From: an uncultured Christensenellaceae bacterium
GTDB taxonomy: Bacteria; Bacillota; Clostridia; Christensenellales; Borkfalkiaceae
NCBI GenBank assembly: GCA_910588685.1
Contig: CAJUPX010000003.1
Span: 48,093-112,092, forward strand
DNA: 64,000 bases
Direction of reading: 5' to 3'
In this document: piece by piece, positions 60,951 to 64,000 of the stretch
Layout: every line of letters starts with the position of its first letter
Position numbering within the stretch: position 1 is the stretch's first letter
Translations under genes and position numbers: made by a program
The notes under the pieces: generated by a model
The model's input: the letters and a program-made list of their open reading frames with translations, nothing else
Database searches by the model: none
What the model was told of the DNA's origin: nothing

Positions 60951-63359
60951 ATGGCTTACACGAATTTTAATCAAACCGAAAAGAAATGGATTAAATACTG
61001 GGACGAAAACAAAACTTTCCACACCGACCTGCACGATTTTTCCAAACCGAAATACTACATTTTAGATATGTTTCCCTATCCCTCGGGCGCAGGGCTGCAC
61101 GTAGGTCACCCGGAGGGATATACCGCTACCGACGTGCTTGCAAGAATGAAGAGAATGCAGGGCTACAACGTTCTGCATCCTATGGGGTTTGACAGCTTCG
61201 GACTCCCTGCGGAGCAATATGCCATAAATACAGGCAACAATCCCGCGGGCTTTACACAGAAAAATATAGAAAACTTTATTTACCAGCTTAAAATGCTGGG
61301 GTTTTCTTACGACTGGGAGCAGACTATTTCCACCTGCGACCCCTCATACTATAAATGGACTCAGTGGATTTTTAAAAAACTGTGCGAGGACGGACTTGCA
61401 AGATACGTTGAAACGCCCGTTAACTGGTGCGAAGAGCTCGGCACCGTACTAGCAAACGACGAAATTATCGACGGTAAAAGCGAACGCGGCGGTTATCCCG
61501 TTGTCCGCAAAAATATGAAACAGTGGGTAATCGACATAAATAAATATGCCGAACGGCTTTTGGAGGGACTTGACGAGCTCGACTGGCCCGAAGCCTCCAA
61601 AACCGCGCAGCGCAACTGGATAGGCAAATCCGTAGGCGCGCACATTAACTTTAAAATTGACGGCACTGATAAATCTTTTACCGTTTTTACAACGCGCTGC
61701 GACACAGTATTCGGCGCGACTTACTGCGTTCTGGCTCCCGAACATAAGTTGGTGGACGAGATAACTATTCCCGACTGCAAAAAAAGCGTAGACGCGTATA
61801 AAAAGCAATGCGCGAGCAAATCTGATATGGAGCGTACCGAGCTCAATAAGGACAAAACCTGTGCGTTTACGGGCGCTTATGCAATAAATCCCGCCAACGG
61901 CAAAAAAATTCCTATTTATATCTCCGACTACGTATTAACGTCGTACGGCACCGGTGCGATTATGGCGGTGCCCGCCCACGACACGCGCGACTATGAGTTT
62001 GCCAAAAAATTCAATATACCTGTCGTTGCAGTTCTCGACGGCGGAAATATTGAACAGGAAGCGTTCACAGGCGACGGTAAGCATATAAATTCCGAATTTT
62101 TAAACGGACTCAATAAAGAGGACGCTATTGCTAAAATGCTCGGCTGGCTGGAAGAAAAGGGTTGCGGCAAAAAAGCTGTTACTTATAAACTTCGCGAATG
62201 GATTTTTGCGCGCCAGCGCTATTGGGGCGAGCCTCTGCCCGTAATTCACCTCGAGGACGGCGAAGTTGTATTGCTTGAGGACGAATTGCTTCCGCTTATT
62301 CTCCCCGAAATGAGCGATTATAAGGCGCACGGCGGAAACGCTCCGCTTGAAAACGCTAAGGAATGGGTAAACGTTACGGTAAACGGCAAAAAAGGCAAAA
62401 GGGAAACCACGACAATGCCGGGGTCTGCCGGGTCGAGCTGGTACTTTTTAAGATACTGCGACCCGCATAACAAAAAAGAATTTGCCTCTTACGAGCTTTT
62501 AAAGCACTGGATGCCGGTAGATTTTTATATGGGCGGTAAAGAGCATCTTGTAGGGCACCTGCTCTACTCGCGTTTCTGGAATAATTTCCTCTTTGATAAG
62601 GGATTAGTTCCCTGCAAAGAACCGTTTAAAAAGCTCTTTCACCAGGGTATGATACTCGGCGAGGGCGGAGCTAAAATGTCCAAGAGTCTGGGCAACGTAA
62701 TCAACCCCAACGATATCGTGGAAAAATTCGGCGCGGACGTTCTGAGAATGTACGAAATGTTTATGGGTCCTATTGTCGACACAAAGCCGTGGTCTACGGC
62801 AAATATCGAGGGCGTTAAAAAATTTGTGGACAGAATACACAGGCTTTATTTCGAGCTTGACGCAATCTCGCCCGCACCCAATAAAAACCTTGAAAAATTA
62901 TACCACCAGACGGTTAAAAAAGTTACCGAGGACTATGAAACAATGAAAATCAATACCGCAATTTCGCAGATGATGATTTTCGTTAACGCCGTATATAAGG
63001 AAATAAGCGACGGAAATAATTTCCCCGCCGAGTACGCCGAGGGTCTTGTTAAACTGTTAAACCCTATAATACCCTTTATCACCGAAGAGATCTGGACGGA
63101 AGTTCTGGGACATAAAGGCTCAATCGCATATGAAAAATGGGCAACGTTTGACGAGAGCAAATGCGGTGAAAACAATTTTGAATATGCCGTGCAAATCAAC
63201 AGCAAAATTAAAGCGAAAATTACGCTGCCCGCCGATATGCCTGCCGCGGAAATAGAAAAAGCAGTTAAAGCTTCGCCGGAAATCACTCCCCTTATTGACG
63301 GCAAACAGATAAAAAAGCTTATTATCGTACCAAAAAGATTAATAAATATTATTATTTGA
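60951..63359 (+). CDS. leuS: leucyl-tRNA synthetase
   Basis: This 802-residue class I enzyme charges tRNA-Leu. HVGH (50-53) is the HIGH motif and KMSKS lies near residue 575. The CP1 editing domain (about 220-410, TRCDTVFGATYCV and GTGAIMAVPAHDTRDYEF) is intact, followed by the anticodon-binding domain. It is divergent from thrS. The ribosome binding site (GGA) is weak. Confidence 0.98.
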   Translation: MAYTNFNQTEKKWIKYWDENKTFHTDLHDFSKPKYYILDMFPYPSGAGLHVGHPEGYTATDVLARMKRMQGYNVLHPMGFDSFGLPAEQYAINTGNNPAGFTQKNIENFIYQLKMLGFSYDWEQTISTCDPSYYKWTQWIFKKLCEDGLARYVETPVNWCEELGTVLANDEIIDGKSERGGYPVVRKNMKQWVIDINKYAERLLEGLDELDWPEASKTAQRNWIGKSVGAHINFKIDGTDKSFTVFTTRCDTVFGATYCVLAPEHKLVDEITIPDCKKSVDAYKKQCASKSDMERTELNKDKTCAFTGAYAINPANGKKIPIYISDYVLTSYGTGAIMAVPAHDTRDYEFAKKFNIPVVAVLDGGNIEQEAFTGDGKHINSEFLNGLNKEDAIAKMLGWLEEKGCGKKAVTYKLREWIFARQRYWGEPLPVIHLEDGEVVLLEDELLPLILPEMSDYKAHGGNAPLENAKEWVNVTVNGKKGKRETTTMPGSAGSSWYFLRYCDPHNKKEFASYELLKHWMPVDFYMGGKEHLVGHLLYSRFWNNFLFDKGLVPCKEPFKKLFHQGMILGEGGAKMSKSLGNVINPNDIVEKFGADVLRMYEMFMGPIVDTKPWSTANIEGVKKFVDRIHRLYFELDAISPAPNKNLEKLYHQTVKKVTEDYETMKINTAISQMMIFVNAVYKEISDGNNFPAEYAEGLVKLLNPIIPFITEEIWTEVLGHKGSIAYEKWATFDESKCGENNFEYAVQINSKIKAKITLPADMPAAEIEKAVKASPEITPLIDGKQIKKLIIVPKRLINIII

Positions 63360-63370
63360 TTTTATAAGAA

Positions 63371-63396
63371 AAACGGACGTAAAACGTCCGTTTTTT
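63371..63396. terminator. terminator between leuS and the membrane protein gene
   Basis: ACGGACGT (63373-63380) and ACGTCCGT (63384-63391) form a perfect stem flanked by A-rich and T-rich runs, so it can serve both converging genes. Confidence 0.9.
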
Positions 63397-63407
63397 AATT
63401 GATTTAA

Positions 63408-63872
63408 TTATGTAACCTGTTTTATTTTTTTAATAATAACGGCCAACCATATTGCAAGCAAAGAAATGCAAATTACCGCATACGGAATAAATATAAATAA
63501 ATAAAACTGCGGCTCGACAATACTCTGCGTATTTAGATTAAAAACAAAATCAATAAAAAAGTACAGCGTATTAATAAGTCCGGCAACCAAGACGGCAATT
63601 AAAGGTATTGTAAAATATAAATTAATTTTTTTTAAATCACCCTCACTCTGCGAGGCTGCAATTCTTTTATACAGTTGCCAGGCAACCAAGACGGCAGCAC
63701 TCACAAGCAAATAAGGAATAATAAATAAAAATGCGATTTCGGCGGGCGCGCTTGAATTATAGTTATCGGCAAAAACCCAACCGAGATACACCCACATCGT
63801 ATGTACCAACCCCGCAAGCACCGCAAATACGGCAAGTACAATAAAAACTATATTGAGTTTTTTTGTATTCAT
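63408..63872 (-). CDS. small four-helix membrane protein of unknown function
   Basis: This 154-residue protein has four predicted transmembrane helices (about 8-30, 43-66, 88-112, 122-148) with short loops. It has a GGAGGG ribosome binding site and its own promoter. I recognise no family, and it resembles small integral membrane proteins of unknown role common in Bacillota. Confidence 0.75.
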   Translation of the reverse strand: MNTKKLNIVFIVLAVFAVLAGLVHTMWVYLGWVFADNYNSSAPAEIAFLFIIPYLLVSAAVLVAWQLYKRIAASQSEGDLKKINLYFTIPLIAVLVAGLINTLYFFIDFVFNLNTQSIVEPQFYLFIFIPYAVICISLLAIWLAVIIKKIKQVT

Positions 63873-63911
63873 TTATATTAGCCCTCCTCAGTGAAATATT
63901 TACCCATCTAA

Positions 63912-63941
63912 ATATTATCATAAAATGACAGTATTTGTCAA
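63912..63941 (-). promoter_or_regulatory. promoter of the small membrane protein gene
   Basis: Minus strand TTGACA (63941-63936), 18-bp spacer, TAATAT (63917-63912). Confidence 0.65.
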
Positions 63942-63959
63942 TACCTTTAATAATCATGA

Positions 63960-64000
63960 CTACGCGTAAAACGCGTAGTTTGTGGTAGCCCTATAAGGGC
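63960..64000. terminator. two hairpins at the window edge
   Basis: CTACGCGT and ACGCGTAG form a perfect 8-bp stem around AAA (63960-63978), and GCCCT/AGGGC forms a second short stem (63988-64000) that may continue past the window. They probably mark the end of a gene to the right, but no T-run is visible. Confidence 0.4.

Overview
The window looks like the chromosome of an uncultured gut member of the Bacillota (Clostridia grade). The evidence is: an infC-rpmI-rplT operon behind an attenuator leader, a T-box leader on thrS, a murB-PHP-whiA-dnaE-pfkA block, MalFGK-type sugar ABC transport with lipoprotein binding proteins, a bile salt hydrolase-like enzyme, and strong GGAGG-type ribosome binding sites. 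I cannot name the genus; Christensenellales-like lineages would fit but this is a guess.

Region 1 (1-36760, all minus strand) is one very long carbohydrate-utilisation unit, read from a promoter near 36755 towards position 1 and faced by a divergent AraC regulator (36902-37792). In transcription order it encodes an enolase-superfamily sugar-acid dehydratase, a CE6-like esterase, a GH10 xylanase, an SDR dehydrogenase, an RraA-like protein, a beta-propeller lactonase, a nitroreductase, a 2059-residue repeat lipoprotein, an InlB-repeat/solute-binding fusion, a GH97 lipoprotein, a second binding protein, two permeases, an unusual ATPase, GH31, GH2, GH35, an SGNH esterase, a DUF4965-type protein, an alpha/beta esterase, GH3, KDPG aldolase and KDG kinase, and it runs into a probable GH36 at the window edge. 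Most glycosidases lack signal peptides, so decorated hemicellulose oligosaccharides are probably imported and cut inside the cell. Dehydrogenase, lactonase, dehydratase, KDG kinase and aldolase together suggest an oxidative (De Ley-Doudoroff-like) branch for the released sugar.

Region 2 (37793-42456) is a compact DNA-repair island: a two-gene NHEJ module (Ku plus stand-alone ligase), an SRAP/HMCES-like protein, a Y-family polymerase and an 85-residue unknown protein. The four promoter-proximal genes share a CATA(C/A)T(G/A)-N5-ATG element and lack ribosome binding sites, which suggests co-regulated leaderless mRNAs. The island also holds a possibly pseudoknotted RNA (37867-37988), a micro-ORF with a sequestered ribosome binding site, two sets of 10-bp repeats and a truncated tRNA-Thr (3' part only). 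The last two resemble the end of an integrated element.

Region 3 (42525-48424) has a tandem-HTH regulator, a bile salt hydrolase-family enzyme, a GH36/PfkB-kinase pair and pfkA. Region 4 (48465-64000) is housekeeping: dnaE, whiA, a PHP phosphatase, murB, an orphan binding-protein-like gene, yebC, an rRNA/tRNA methyltransferase, rplT-rpmI-infC, thrS with T-box, the divergent leuS, and a small membrane protein. No rRNA, CRISPR array, transposase or integrase gene was found.
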